From the NCBI GenBank assembly GCA_959604355.1, contig CAUHAO010000018.1:1-36582 (forward strand): a stretch of DNA of 36,582 nucleotides, read 5' to 3'. This stretch comes from an uncultured Eubacteriales bacterium (lineage in GTDB: Bacteria > Bacillota > Clostridia > Oscillospirales > UBA644). The translations under genes and the position numbers were made by a program. This document shows positions 6,468 through 15,699 of the stretch, piece by piece; within the stretch, counting starts at the first letter, position 1; every line of letters begins with the position of its first letter. Below the pieces are notes generated by a model. It saw only the letters and a program-made list of their open reading frames with translations, was not told where the DNA came from and made no database searches.

Positions 6468-8564
6468 ATGAAAACGGTAGCAGACTATTTTGGAAGTATG
6501 GTCTTTGACGACAGAGCGATGAAAGCCTCCCTGTCGGCGAAAGTGTATGCCTCACTCAAAAAGACAATCGACGAAGGTACGGAATTGGACATAAGCGTCG
6601 CAAATGCTGTTGCGAACGCGATGAAAGATTGGGCTGTCTGCAAAGGTGCGACTCATTTCACGCATTGGTTCCAGCCTCTTACCGGGATTACTGCGGAAAA
6701 ACACGACAGTTTTATCTCGCCTTCTCCGGACGGCGGTGTTATAATGGAGTTCTCCGGTAAAGAACTCATAAAAGGTGAGCCCGACGCGTCCTCCTTCCCT
6801 TCCGGCGGCATCCGCGCAACGTTTGAAGCACGCGGCTACACCGCATGGGACCCCACTTCTTACGCATTTATAAAAGGAAAGACTCTTTGTATTCCGACAG
6901 CTTTCTGCTCTTACGGCGGTGAAGCTCTGGACAAGAAAACGCCTCTGTTGCGCTCTATGGAGGCATTGAATAAACAGGCGCTCCGTATTCTGCGTTTGTT
7001 CGGAAACACCGACGTGAAGCGTGTACATACTTCTGTCGGTCCCGAGCAGGAATATTTCCTCATCACCAAAGAAATGTACGACAAGCGTCCCGACCTGCGC
7101 TATACGGGAAGAACGCTCTTCGGCGCGAAGCCTCCCAAGGGCCAGGAGATGGACGACCATTATTTCGGAGTTATCAAGCCGAAGGTCGCCGAATTCATGG
7201 AAGAGCTCAACGAAGAGCTTTGGAAGCTCGGTGTTCTTGCGAAAACGGAGCATAACGAAGTCGCTCCCGCTCAGCATGAGCTTGCTCCGATATATGCCAC
7301 CACGAACATCGCCACCGACCATAACCAGCTTACGATGGAGATTATGCAGAAGATCGCGGCAAAGCACGGACTTGTATGCTTGCTGCACGAAAAACCCTTC
7401 GCCGGCGTGAACGGCAGCGGTAAGCACAACAACTGGTCTATGGCGACGGACACAGGCGTAAACCTCCTCTCTCCCGGTGACACCCCATACGAGAACGCGC
7501 AATTCCTGCTCTTCCTTTGCGCCGTGATCAAGGCTGTGGACGACTATCAGGATCTGCTGCGTATTTCCGTTGCCACCGCGGGAAACGATCACCGTCTGGG
7601 TGCCAACGAGGCGCCTCCCGCCGTGCTGTCCATGTTCCTGGGCGACGAGCTCGCCGCTGTGCTTGACGCTATCGAAAACGATACGCCTTACGCCGGTGCT
7701 GCCAAGACCCAGATGAAACTCGGTGTCGACGTGCTGCCTAAATTCAACCGTGACACGACCGACCGTAACCGTACGTCGCCGTTCGCGTTTACCGGAAACA
7801 AATTTGAATTCCGTATGCTCGGCTCATCCAACAGCATCGCCTGCGCAAACATCATGCTCAACAGCGCCGTTGCGGAAAGTCTGAAGGTCTATGCCGACCG
7901 TCTGGAAAAAGCGGAAGACTTTGAAAAAGCTCTTCATGATATGATTCGCAAGACGATCAAGGATCACAAGCGCATCCTCTTCAACGGCAACGGCTATGAT
8001 GACGCGTGGATCACCGAAGCGACCGAAAAGCGCGGCCTTCTCAACTACCGCACCACTCCCGACTGCATGCCGCACCTGCTGGATAAGAAAAACGTCGATC
8101 TGCTGACAAGCCACGGCGTGTACACCGTAACGGAACTCAAATCGCGCTGTGAAATAATGCTTGAAAACTATTGCAAGACCGTCATTATCGAGGCAAGCAC
8201 AATGATAGACATGGCGTCTACCGATATTATGCCCGCCGTTGCCGCATACACCTCGGATCTGGCAAAGGCAATCCGCACAAAGAAGGGCGCGGACGAAACC
8301 GTCGCGTGCGGCTATGAAACACAGCTTCTCAGAAAGCTTTCCGCGCTCAACGACGGCATTGCCGCAAAGACCGAAAAGCTCGAAGAAGAGCTGATGTCCA
8401 TACGCGGCATATCCGACGTACAGGAAGAGTCTTACGCGATCCGTGACAGACTTATCCCCGCTATGGGCGAGCTGCGAGTGCTGTGTGATCAGGCGGAGAC
8501 GAAAACCGCGAAATCCTACTGGCCTTACCCGAGCTACGCCGACATGCTGTTCAGCGTCAGATAA
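6468..8564 (+). CDS. glnN: Glutamine synthetase type III
   Basis: The 698-residue protein matches class III glutamine synthetase in length (about 700) and sequence. Visible features are the N-terminal GSIII region (VFDDRAM, CKGATHFTHWFQPLTG), the Glu-containing GPEQEYFLI, the NEVAPAQHE segment, LLHEKPFAGVNGSGKHNNWS (substrate and metal site) and NKFEFRMLGSSNS. It makes glutamine from glutamate, ammonia and ATP as a dodecamer. A strong AAGGAG site precedes the ATG. It is first in the plus-strand operon, behind two ANTAR-type attenuators, and only 18 bases before the Amt-PII gene. It gives the cell a second synthetase under control separate from the GlnA at 817-2031. Confidence 0.95.
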   Translation: MKTVADYFGSMVFDDRAMKASLSAKVYASLKKTIDEGTELDISVANAVANAMKDWAVCKGATHFTHWFQPLTGITAEKHDSFISPSPDGGVIMEFSGKELIKGEPDASSFPSGGIRATFEARGYTAWDPTSYAFIKGKTLCIPTAFCSYGGEALDKKTPLLRSMEALNKQALRILRLFGNTDVKRVHTSVGPEQEYFLITKEMYDKRPDLRYTGRTLFGAKPPKGQEMDDHYFGVIKPKVAEFMEELNEELWKLGVLAKTEHNEVAPAQHELAPIYATTNIATDHNQLTMEIMQKIAAKHGLVCLLHEKPFAGVNGSGKHNNWSMATDTGVNLLSPGDTPYENAQFLLFLCAVIKAVDDYQDLLRISVATAGNDHRLGANEAPPAVLSMFLGDELAAVLDAIENDTPYAGAAKTQMKLGVDVLPKFNRDTTDRNRTSPFAFTGNKFEFRMLGSSNSIACANIMLNSAVAESLKVYADRLEKAEDFEKALHDMIRKTIKDHKRILFNGNGYDDAWITEATEKRGLLNYRTTPDCMPHLLDKKNVDLLTSHGVYTVTELKSRCEIMLENYCKTVIIEASTMIDMASTDIMPAVAAYTSDLAKAIRTKKGADETVACGYETQLLRKLSALNDGIAAKTEKLEEELMSIRGISDVQEESYAIRDRLIPAMGELRVLCDQAETKTAKSYWPYPSYADMLFSVR

Positions 8565-8582
8565 AAAAGAAGGTGAATTGAT

Positions 8583-10298
8583 ATGACATACAGTCCTGTT
8601 AACACTATATGGGTACTGGTCGGTGCCGCACTGGTGTTTTTTATGCAGGCAGGGTTTTCGATGTGTGAAGCAGGCTTCACCAGAGCAAAGAATACGGGCA
8701 ACATCCTGATGAAAAACCTCATGGATTTCTGTATAGGTACTCCGTGCTTCTGGCTCATCGGATTCGGACTGATGTTCGGAACCGGAACCGCTCTGTTCGG
8801 TGCTGTCGACCCGTTTATTATGGGCGATTATTCGAATATACTGCCGGCGGGCGTTCCTCTTTGGGCGTTTGCCATTTTCCAGACAGTCTTCTGTGCAACT
8901 TCCGCCACAATAGTATCCGGTGCGATGGCGGAGCGTACAAAATTCAGCGCGTACTGCATTTATTCGGCAGCCATTTCGCTTCTGATCTATCCGATCTCAG
9001 GCCATTGGATCTGGGGCGGCGGCTGGCTTGCCGACCTCGGTTTTCACGATTTCGCGGGCTCGACCTGCGTACACATGGTCGGCGGCGTATGCGCCCTGAT
9101 CGGTGCCGCAATGCTCGGTCCCCGTATCGGCAAGTATGACAAAAACGGAAAGCCGCGTGCAATCCTCGGTCATAACCTGACCTTTGCGGCTCTCGGCGTC
9201 TTTATTCTGTGGTTCTGCTGGTTCGGCTTCAACGGTGCGTCCACCGTAGGTATGGATACTGATGAATTGATGAAGACAGCCGGAATCGTGTTCTTTAACA
9301 CCAACCTCGCTCCCGCGGTCGCGTGCTGCACGACGTTGATATTCACATGGCTCCGTTACGGCAAGCCCGATGTTTCCATGACCTACAATGCGGCTCTTGC
9401 CGGACTTGTCGGAATCACGGCGGGCTGTGACGCGGTGGATCCCTGGGCGGCTGCCGTAATGGGCGTTATATTCGGTATAGTGATAGTTCTCGCGGTCGAG
9501 TTCTTCGACAAAGTCGCAAAGATAGACGATCCCGTCGGCGCGATCTCCGTTCACGGAGTCTGCGGCGCGCTCGGTACGATCTTAACCGGTGTGTTTGCAA
9601 ACGGTACTTCGACCGAAAAGGGTCTCGTTTACGGGGGATTGCATTTCTTCGGCATTCAGCTCCTCGGCGTGATCAGCGTTATAGCTTATGTCGCCGTCGT
9701 TATATCTGTTGTATTCATTATAATTAAAAAGACGATAGGACTTCGTGTCGACGCTGCCGAAGAGATAGCGGGTCTTGACGTTTCCGAGCACGGTCTGTCT
9801 TCGGCATACGCCGGCTTCGCGACCCTTCCCGAGGAACTGCTTGACAGCGGTGAGGCTGAGGCGAAGGCTGACAGCGGTGACGTATCAGTAGCGGAGGCCG
9901 TTCCCGTCAGGAAGATAACGACTTATGACGACCCGACCCGTCCGAAGTTCACCAAAATAGAAATTATCTGCAAAGAAGAAAAGCTCTACGCGCTCAAAGC
10001 CGCGATGAGCCAGCTGGGTATAACCGGAATGACGGTGTCTCATGTTATGGGCTACGGTCAGCAGAAGGGAAAACCCGAATACTACCGCGGCGTTGCGGTC
10101 GAAACGAATCTGCTGCCGAAGGTGCGTGTTGACATAGTTGTCAGCAAGGTTCCCGTGAGAAGTGTTATCGAAACCGCAAAAAGAGTTCTTTACACCGGCC
10201 ATATCGGTGACGGAAAGATATTTGTGTACGATGTTGAAAACGTTGTGAAGGTACGCACGGGCGAAGAAGGCTACGATGCGCTCCAGGACGTGGAATGA
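8583..10298 (+). CDS. amtB: Ammonium transporter fused to a C-terminal PII domain
   Basis: The 571-residue protein has an Amt/Rh channel (about 1-400) with around eleven membrane segments and the twin pore histidines in CVHMVGG and SVHGVCGALGT. A charged linker (about 400-454) leads to a complete PII/GlnB-like domain (455-571): KFTKIEIICKEEKLYALKAAM, the T-loop region (about 491-515, KGKPEYYRG) and the B-loop-like TGHIGDGKIFVYDVE. PII proteins sense ATP, ADP and 2-oxoglutarate and plug Amt pores, so this looks like a self-gating ammonium channel. The usual uridylylated Tyr51 (RGAEY) is not present; the motif reads RGVAVETN. Downstream lie an inverted repeat, an 18-bp tandem array and the asnB T-box. 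Confidence 0.95.
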   Translation: MTYSPVNTIWVLVGAALVFFMQAGFSMCEAGFTRAKNTGNILMKNLMDFCIGTPCFWLIGFGLMFGTGTALFGAVDPFIMGDYSNILPAGVPLWAFAIFQTVFCATSATIVSGAMAERTKFSAYCIYSAAISLLIYPISGHWIWGGGWLADLGFHDFAGSTCVHMVGGVCALIGAAMLGPRIGKYDKNGKPRAILGHNLTFAALGVFILWFCWFGFNGASTVGMDTDELMKTAGIVFFNTNLAPAVACCTTLIFTWLRYGKPDVSMTYNAALAGLVGITAGCDAVDPWAAAVMGVIFGIVIVLAVEFFDKVAKIDDPVGAISVHGVCGALGTILTGVFANGTSTEKGLVYGGLHFFGIQLLGVISVIAYVAVVISVVFIIIKKTIGLRVDAAEEIAGLDVSEHGLSSAYAGFATLPEELLDSGEAEAKADSGDVSVAEAVPVRKITTYDDPTRPKFTKIEIICKEEKLYALKAAMSQLGITGMTVSHVMGYGQQKGKPEYYRGVAVETNLLPKVRVDIVVSKVPVRSVIETAKRVLYTGHIGDGKIFVYDVENVVKVRTGEEGYDALQDVE

Positions 10299-10332
10299 CA
10301 GATAATCACGGCTCGGAACAGAGCCGAAAAAA

Positions 10333-10366
10333 GGGGCAATCACGGTCTTGAAAGCCGTGATTGCCG
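10333..10366 (+). terminator. Hairpin downstream of amtB
   Basis: GGCAATCACGG and CCGTGATTGCC pair perfectly around TCTTGAAAG. Just upstream, CGGCTC and GAGCCG (10311-10326) form a smaller hairpin. Neither is followed by a T run on the plus strand, so this is at best a weak or factor-dependent terminator or a 3'-end protecting structure. Confidence 0.4.
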
Positions 10367-10375
10367 CGGCCGTGG

Positions 10376-10465
10376 CAGGCTTGCATCTGACGGAAGGCTT
10401 GTATTCGCCGGAAGGCTTGCATCCGCCGGAAGGCTTGTGTCCGACGGAAGGCTTGTATCCGACGG
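10376..10465. repeat. Five tandem copies of an 18-bp repeat upstream of the asnB T-box
   Basis: Exact 18-base periodicity with consensus AAGGCTTGTATCCGACGG; copies start at 10376, 10394, 10412, 10430 and 10448. The last copy contains the possible -35 element of the asnB leader promoter. No gene is called here; frames crossing it only translate the repeat. Confidence 0.9.
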
Positions 10466-10480
10466 CGTTCACGGTATAAA
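10453..10480 (+). promoter_or_regulatory. Possible promoter of the asnB leader
   Basis: TTGTAT (10453-10458) and TATAAA (10475-10480) are 16 bases apart, directly before the T-box leader. The match is moderate; read-through from amtB is an alternative. Confidence 0.45.
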
Positions 10481-10494
10481 AGAGGGATATCAGA

Positions 10495-10745
10495 CAGGGG
10501 TAAAAGCGTTTGAGAAAAGAGAAGTAATGCGGAAAATTACTCAGAGAGAGCGCGGGACGGTGTGATCCGTGCAGCAAAGTCCGTATGAATAACACTTTTC
10601 GAGCTGCAATCCGAACGAAAGCATGCTTTTCAGTAGGTGCGCCGTATTCCGAGCGTCATTCGGAGGGAGATTGACTCAAAGAGAGAAAAAAGATAGGTGG
10701 CACCGCGAGCACAGCACTTGCCCTATTGAATGCTGATTTCTTTTA
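10495..10745 (+). promoter_or_regulatory. T-box riboswitch leader (predicted asparagine specifier)
   Basis: The hallmark T-box AGGTGGCACCGCG is at 10695-10707. Upstream is a stem I region with an AGAGAG segment (near 10543) and the arms GCAGC and GCTGC (10571-10575 and 10613-10617). AAC at 10591-10593, in the strand after the apical part, is the likely specifier codon (asparagine), which fits the asnB gene downstream. A competing hairpin CAGCA (10712-10716) with TGCTG (10731-10735), followed by ATTTCTTTT, may be the terminator, though its stem is short. Uncharged tRNA-Asn would stabilise the antiterminator and raise asparagine synthesis. The T-box call is very strong; the specifier and terminator are inferred. 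Confidence 0.9.
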
Positions 10746-10760
10746 CACGGAGGAATTATT

Positions 10761-12344
10761 ATGTGTTCTATTATGGGATATTGCGACAGCGGTGTCAGCC
10801 TTGACGCTTTCAAGGCGGGCTTTGATAAAACGGTGTCACGCGGTCCCGATGACAGCAGGATCGTTGATACCGGAAAAGGTCTGCTCGGATTTCACCGCCT
10901 TGCTATCATGGGGCTTACCGAGACCGGAATGCAGCCGTTCTGTCTTGACGGCAGCTACGTTGTCTGCAACGGTGAGATATACGGGTATGAAAAGATAAAG
11001 GCAGAGCTGGCAGAGAAGGGGTACACGTTTGCAAGCGGAAGCGACTGCGAGGTACTGCTGCCGATGTATCGCGAGTACGGCACGGAGATGTTCGATATGC
11101 TCGATGCGGAATACGCGATGATAATATATGACGGCAGGACGAAAGAATATATTGCCGCGCGCGATCCGATAGGGATCCGTCCGCTTTATTACGGGTATGA
11201 CGAAAAGGGTGCGATCATTTTTGCGAGCGAGGCAAAGAATCTTGTCGGGCTTACGGCGCAAGTGATGCCTTTCCCGCCCGGACATTACTATAAAGACGGA
11301 AAATTCACCTGTTACCGCGATATAGCGGCGGTGGACGAGGTTTGCACGGACGACACGGAGACTGTCTGCGTAAAGATTCACGACAAACTCGTTAAGGGTA
11401 TCGAAAAACGTCTCGTCGCGGACGCAAAGGTCGGATTTCTGCTCTCGGGCGGACTTGATTCGTCGCTCGTATGCGCGGTCGCCGCAAAGCAGAGCAAAGA
11501 GCCGATAAAAACTTTTGCTATCGGCATGAGCGGTGACGCGATAGACCTTAAATATGCAAAGCAGGTAGCCGATTATATCGGCAGCGAGCATACCGAGGTC
11601 ATCATTACAAAGCAGGATGTGCTGGAAAGCCTTGAGCGTGTCATCGCGCTGCTCGGCACTTACGATATTACCACAGTCAGAGCAAGCATGGGTATGTATC
11701 TGGTATGCAAATACATTCATGAGAACACGGATATCCGCGTTTTGCTCACAGGTGAGATCTCGGATGAGCTGTTCGGCTACAAATACACCGATTTCGCGCC
11801 GTCCGCCGAGGAATTTCAGCGAGAGGCACAGAAAAGGGTTCGGCAGCTGCATATGTACGACGTGCTTCGCGCAGACCGCTGTATTTCTGTCAACTCTCTT
11901 GAGGCGCGTGTGCCGTTCGGCGATCTCGATTTCGTGAAGTACGTTATGGCGGTGGATCCCGAGAAGAAGCTCAACAAATACGGCAAGGGCAAATATCTGC
12001 TGCGCCATGCCTTTGAAAAAGACGGGATACTGCCGGATTCGATTCTTTGGCGTGAAAAGGCGGCGTTTTCCGATGCCGTGGGGCATTCGATGGTCGACGA
12101 TCTCAAGGAGTACGCCGAAGGCTGCTATACGGACGCCGAATATGAGCGGAAACGTGAAAAATATTCGTTCGCGCGTCCCTTTACAAAAGAGTCGCTGCTG
12201 TACCGTGAGATATTTGAAAAATACTATCCCGGGCAGGCGCGGATGATAGCGGACTTCTGGATGCCGAACAAATCCTGGGAAGGCTGCAACGTCAACGACC
12301 CGTCGGCAAGGGTGCTGTCGAACTACGGTGAGAGCGGAAAATAA
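10761..12344 (+). CDS. asnB: Asparagine synthetase, glutamine-hydrolysing
   Basis: It converts aspartate, glutamine and ATP to asparagine and glutamate. The 527-residue protein begins MCS, leaving Cys2 as nucleophile of the class II amidotransferase domain (about 2-170; FHRLAIM near 44-50, NGE at 70-72). The synthetase domain carries the ATP-pyrophosphatase P-loop SGGLDSS (229-235) and later LTGEISDELFGY and LEARVPF. Length fits the family (about 510-555). GGAGG lies 7 bases before the ATG. It is preceded by a T-box with an Asn codon and followed after 135 bases by guaA. The intervening bases hold an inverted repeat (AGACCGT with ACGGTCT) but no recognised riboswitch. Confidence 0.95.
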   Translation: MCSIMGYCDSGVSLDAFKAGFDKTVSRGPDDSRIVDTGKGLLGFHRLAIMGLTETGMQPFCLDGSYVVCNGEIYGYEKIKAELAEKGYTFASGSDCEVLLPMYREYGTEMFDMLDAEYAMIIYDGRTKEYIAARDPIGIRPLYYGYDEKGAIIFASEAKNLVGLTAQVMPFPPGHYYKDGKFTCYRDIAAVDEVCTDDTETVCVKIHDKLVKGIEKRLVADAKVGFLLSGGLDSSLVCAVAAKQSKEPIKTFAIGMSGDAIDLKYAKQVADYIGSEHTEVIITKQDVLESLERVIALLGTYDITTVRASMGMYLVCKYIHENTDIRVLLTGEISDELFGYKYTDFAPSAEEFQREAQKRVRQLHMYDVLRADRCISVNSLEARVPFGDLDFVKYVMAVDPEKKLNKYGKGKYLLRHAFEKDGILPDSILWREKAAFSDAVGHSMVDDLKEYAEGCYTDAEYERKREKYSFARPFTKESLLYREIFEKYYPGQARMIADFWMPNKSWEGCNVNDPSARVLSNYGESGK

Positions 12345-12479
12345 GCGGAAAATAGCATAAAAAGCCCCGCCCGAGACCGTGAAGAGGATGAGACGGTCTT
12401 ATGTAAATGAAAATCCGATCCACGTTCCGGACGGAGGATCGTATTATATCACTTTATAAAGCGTGAGGAACAAAGAGCA

Positions 12480-14012
12480 ATGGATAAGATTCTTGTTTTG
12501 GATTTCGGCGGTCAGTATAACCAGCTGATTGCCCGACGTGTACGCGAGCAGCATGTTTATGCGGAGATTGTTCCGTATAACAGAATCACGGTTGATCAGA
12601 TCAAAGAGAGGGGATACCGCGGAATAATTTTCACGGGCGGTCCGAACAGCGTTTACGATGAAGCGTCGCCGCATTATGACCCCGCCGTGCTTGATCTCGG
12701 TATCCCCGTGCTCGGTATCTGCTACGGCGATCAGCTGATGGCGTATATGGCGGGAGGAACGGTCGCGAGTGCCGAAAACACAAGTGAATACGGCAAAACC
12801 GTCGTGTTCACGTCGGAGAGTGTTTTGTTTGCAGACGTTCCCGCGCAGACTGTCTGCTTCATGAGCCATACGGATTATGTCAAGGATCTGCCCGACGGAT
12901 TCAGAACGATAGCTCATACGGAAAAATGCCCCTGTGCGGCAATGTGCGACGAAAGCAGGCGACTGTACGGCGTGCAGTTTCACCCCGAGGTGACGCATAC
13001 CGTTTTCGGCAAGCAGATACTGGAAAACTTCCTGTTCGGGATCTGTGAATGCCGTGCGGACTGGAAGATGGACGATTTTATCGTGCGTTCCGTCGAGTAT
13101 TACAGGGAGAAGCTGAAGGGAAAACGCGTGCTGCTGGCGCTGTCGGGCGGCGTGGATTCCTCTGTTGCCGCGGTGCTTCTGCATAAGGCGATAGGCGACG
13201 CGCTGGTGTGCGTGTTCGTGGATCACGGCTTGCTCCGAAAAGACGAGGGCGATTTTGTGGAGCAGACCTTCCGCAAAAAATTCGGAATGAATCTCATCCG
13301 CGTCAACGCCGAAGAGCGTTTTCTGTCAAAGCTTGCGGGAGTGACCGAACCGGAGAGAAAACGTAAGATAATAGGCGAAGAGTTCATACGCGTGTTTGAG
13401 GACGAGGCAAAAAAACTGGGAAAGATAAATGTGCTGGCGCAGGGAACAATATATCCGGACGTCATCGAGAGCGGCAAGGGCGATTCGGCAGTCATCAAGA
13501 GTCACCATAATGTCGGAGGTCTGCCGGACGTGATAGCGTTCGACGAGATCGCGGAGCCGCTCAGAGATCTGTTCAAGGACGAGGTTCGCCAAGTGGGAGA
13601 GAAACTCGGCATTCCGCACGAGCTTGTCTGGCGTCAGCCGTTCCCCGGCCCGGGGCTTGCCGTACGCGTGATAGGCGAGATAACAAAGGAAAAACTTTAT
13701 CTGCTCAGAGAGGCGGACGCTATATTCAGGGAAGAGATCGCAAACGCGGGGCTTGAAAAAATGACGAACCAGTATTTCGCCGTTCTGACGGATCTGCGCT
13801 CGGTGGGAGTTATGGGGGATGCGAGAACTTACGGTTACACGGTGGCTCTTCGCGCCGTTACCACCGACGACTTCATGACCGCGGAATGGACAAGGCTTCC
13901 CTATGAGGTGCTCGAAAGGGCGAGCAGTCGGATCACCAACGAGGTGCGCGGAGTTTCGCGCGTTGTTTACGATATAACGTCCAAACCCCCGGCAACGGTG
14001 GAATGGGAATGA
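12480..14012 (+). CDS. guaA: GMP synthase, glutamine-hydrolysing
   Basis: It makes GMP from XMP, glutamine and ATP. The 510-residue protein has a class I amidotransferase domain (about 1-190) with catalytic Cys81 (GICYGDQ) and the His168/Glu170 pair (FHPE). The ATP-pyrophosphatase P-loop SGGVDSS is at 222-228, and the dimerisation domain ends at KPPATVEWE, the conserved GuaA C-terminus. Full length for the family. The purine gene sits between asparagine and CTP synthesis, the common factor being use of the glutamine amide. The next start codon follows within 20 bases, so guaA and pyrG are probably translated from one message. No purine riboswitch was recognised in the 135-base leader. Confidence 0.96.
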   Translation: MDKILVLDFGGQYNQLIARRVREQHVYAEIVPYNRITVDQIKERGYRGIIFTGGPNSVYDEASPHYDPAVLDLGIPVLGICYGDQLMAYMAGGTVASAENTSEYGKTVVFTSESVLFADVPAQTVCFMSHTDYVKDLPDGFRTIAHTEKCPCAAMCDESRRLYGVQFHPEVTHTVFGKQILENFLFGICECRADWKMDDFIVRSVEYYREKLKGKRVLLALSGGVDSSVAAVLLHKAIGDALVCVFVDHGLLRKDEGDFVEQTFRKKFGMNLIRVNAEERFLSKLAGVTEPERKRKIIGEEFIRVFEDEAKKLGKINVLAQGTIYPDVIESGKGDSAVIKSHHNVGGLPDVIAFDEIAEPLRDLFKDEVRQVGEKLGIPHELVWRQPFPGPGLAVRVIGEITKEKLYLLREADAIFREEIANAGLEKMTNQYFAVLTDLRSVGVMGDARTYGYTVALRAVTTDDFMTAEWTRLPYEVLERASSRITNEVRGVSRVVYDITSKPPATVEWE

Positions 14013-14031
14013 TATGAGAGGCGGAAAAGTT

Positions 14032-15633
14032 ATGACAAAATACATTTTCGTTACAGGCGGAGTCGTTTCGGGACTCGGCAAGGGAATAACAGCTGCGTCA
14101 CTCGGCAGACTGCTCAAGGCCCGCGGGCTGAAGGTCGCCGCTCAGAAGCTCGATCCTTATATCAACGTCGATCCGGGCACTATGAGCCCGTATCAGCACG
14201 GAGAAGTGTACGTTACGGAGGACGGCGCGGAAACGGATCTCGACCTCGGACATTACGAGAGGTTTATCGACGAGGATCTTAACAAGTATTCCAACCTCAC
14301 CACGGGCAAGGTTTACTGGAACGTGCTCAACAAGGAAAGGCGCGGGGAGTATCTGGGTTCGACGGTTCAGGTCATTCCGCATATCACCAACGAGATAAAG
14401 GAATTCGTTTACAGCGTCGGCAAAAAGACGAACGCGGACGTTGTCATTACCGAGATCGGCGGCACGATCGGCGATATCGAGTCTCAGCCGTTCATCGAGG
14501 CGGTACGTCAGATATCGCTTGAAGTGGGACGTGAAAACAGTCTCTTCATTCATGTGACGCTCGTGCCGTTCCTGCGCGGCTCTGACGAACATAAATCGAA
14601 GCCTACCCAGCATTCCGTAAAGGAATTGCAGGGAATGGGCATCAATCCGAATATTATCGTACTGCGCTGCGATGAACCGCTGGAAGATTCCATTTTTAAG
14701 AAAATATCGCTGTTCTGTAATGTCAAGCAGGATTGCGTTATAGAAAACATTACCCTGCCGTGTCTGTATGAGGCGCCGCTGATGCTCGAAAAATCGAATT
14801 TTTCAAGCGTTGTTTGCCGAGAGCTCGGTATTGACGCTCCGTGCGCCGATCTTACGGAATGGACGGAAATGGTCAAACGTATAAAGGAAAGGCCGAACAC
14901 CGTCCGTATCGGGCTTGTGGGCAAATATGTGGGGCTGCACGACGCGTATCTGTCGGTCGCGGAAGCGCTTCGCCACGCGGGATACTGTCATAATACTCAC
15001 GTCAAGATAGATTGGATAGATTCCGAGGATCTGACGCCCGAAAACATAGATCAAAAGCTTTCGGGGCTTGACGGGATTATTGTTCCCGGAGGATTCGGCA
15101 GCCGCGGCATCGAGGGCATGATTCTGGCGGCGCGGTACGCGAGAGAAAAAGGCCTGCCGTATTTCGGGATTTGTCTGGGAATGCAGATAGCCGTGATAGA
15201 ATACGCGCGCAACGTCGCCGGTATCGCCGACGCAAATTCCGGAGAGTTCGACGAGCAATGCAGGCACAAGGTCATCGACTTTATGCCGGGGCAGAGTGAC
15301 AATATCGACAAGGGCGGGACACTTCGTCTCGGTGCGTACCCGTGCAGGATCGTTCCCGGAACGACTATGCAGCGCTGCTACGGCGCGACGGAGATCTCCG
15401 AACGTCACCGTCACCGCTATGAATTCAACAACGATTACCGTGAAATACTGCAGAACGCCGGGCTGACGATAGGCGGTCTGTCTCCCGACGGACGGCTTGT
15501 GGAAACGGTCGAGCTTTCCGACAGACCGTTCTATGTGGGCGTGCAGTATCATCCCGAATTCAAGAGCCGTCCGAATAAGGCGCATCCTCTTTTCAAAGGA
15601 TTTATCGGTGCGGCATTGAATAAAAAGAATTGA
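14032..15633 (+). CDS. pyrG: CTP synthase
   Basis: It makes CTP from UTP, ATP and glutamine. The 533-residue protein starts with the conserved MTKYIFVTGGVVSGLGKG; this start at 14032, with GAGGCGG 7 bases before it, is preferred over the in-frame ATG at 14014, which adds only MRGGKV. The synthetase domain (about 1-270) contains the ATP-binding loop and YQHGEVYVTEDGAETDLD. The C-terminal class I glutaminase has the nucleophile Cys381 (GICLGMQ) and a late YHPEF. It is the third glutamine-using amidotransferase in a row and is separated from nadE by 66 bases without an obvious terminator. Confidence 0.96.
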   Translation: MTKYIFVTGGVVSGLGKGITAASLGRLLKARGLKVAAQKLDPYINVDPGTMSPYQHGEVYVTEDGAETDLDLGHYERFIDEDLNKYSNLTTGKVYWNVLNKERRGEYLGSTVQVIPHITNEIKEFVYSVGKKTNADVVITEIGGTIGDIESQPFIEAVRQISLEVGRENSLFIHVTLVPFLRGSDEHKSKPTQHSVKELQGMGINPNIIVLRCDEPLEDSIFKKISLFCNVKQDCVIENITLPCLYEAPLMLEKSNFSSVVCRELGIDAPCADLTEWTEMVKRIKERPNTVRIGLVGKYVGLHDAYLSVAEALRHAGYCHNTHVKIDWIDSEDLTPENIDQKLSGLDGIIVPGGFGSRGIEGMILAARYAREKGLPYFGICLGMQIAVIEYARNVAGIADANSGEFDEQCRHKVIDFMPGQSDNIDKGGTLRLGAYPCRIVPGTTMQRCYGATEISERHRHRYEFNNDYREILQNAGLTIGGLSPDGRLVETVELSDRPFYVGVQYHPEFKSRPNKAHPLFKGFIGAALNKKN

Positions 15634-15699
15634 CCTTGCGGCGCGTGCGCGCTTTGCCGCGGGGCGGAGAGAAATTTTTCGAAGAGAGAGGGAAAGGTC

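Noticed and set aside
6552..7592. 346-residue open frame antisense to glnN
   Set aside because: It is a shadow of the glnN reading frame with no family motifs or ribosome site.
10836..12086. 416-residue open frame antisense to asnB
   Set aside because: asnB is fully conserved on the other strand; the frame has no recognisable domain.
12345..12479. Purine riboswitch upstream of guaA
   Set aside because: The conserved purine aptamer core and its three-way junction bases were not found; only two short inverted repeats are present.
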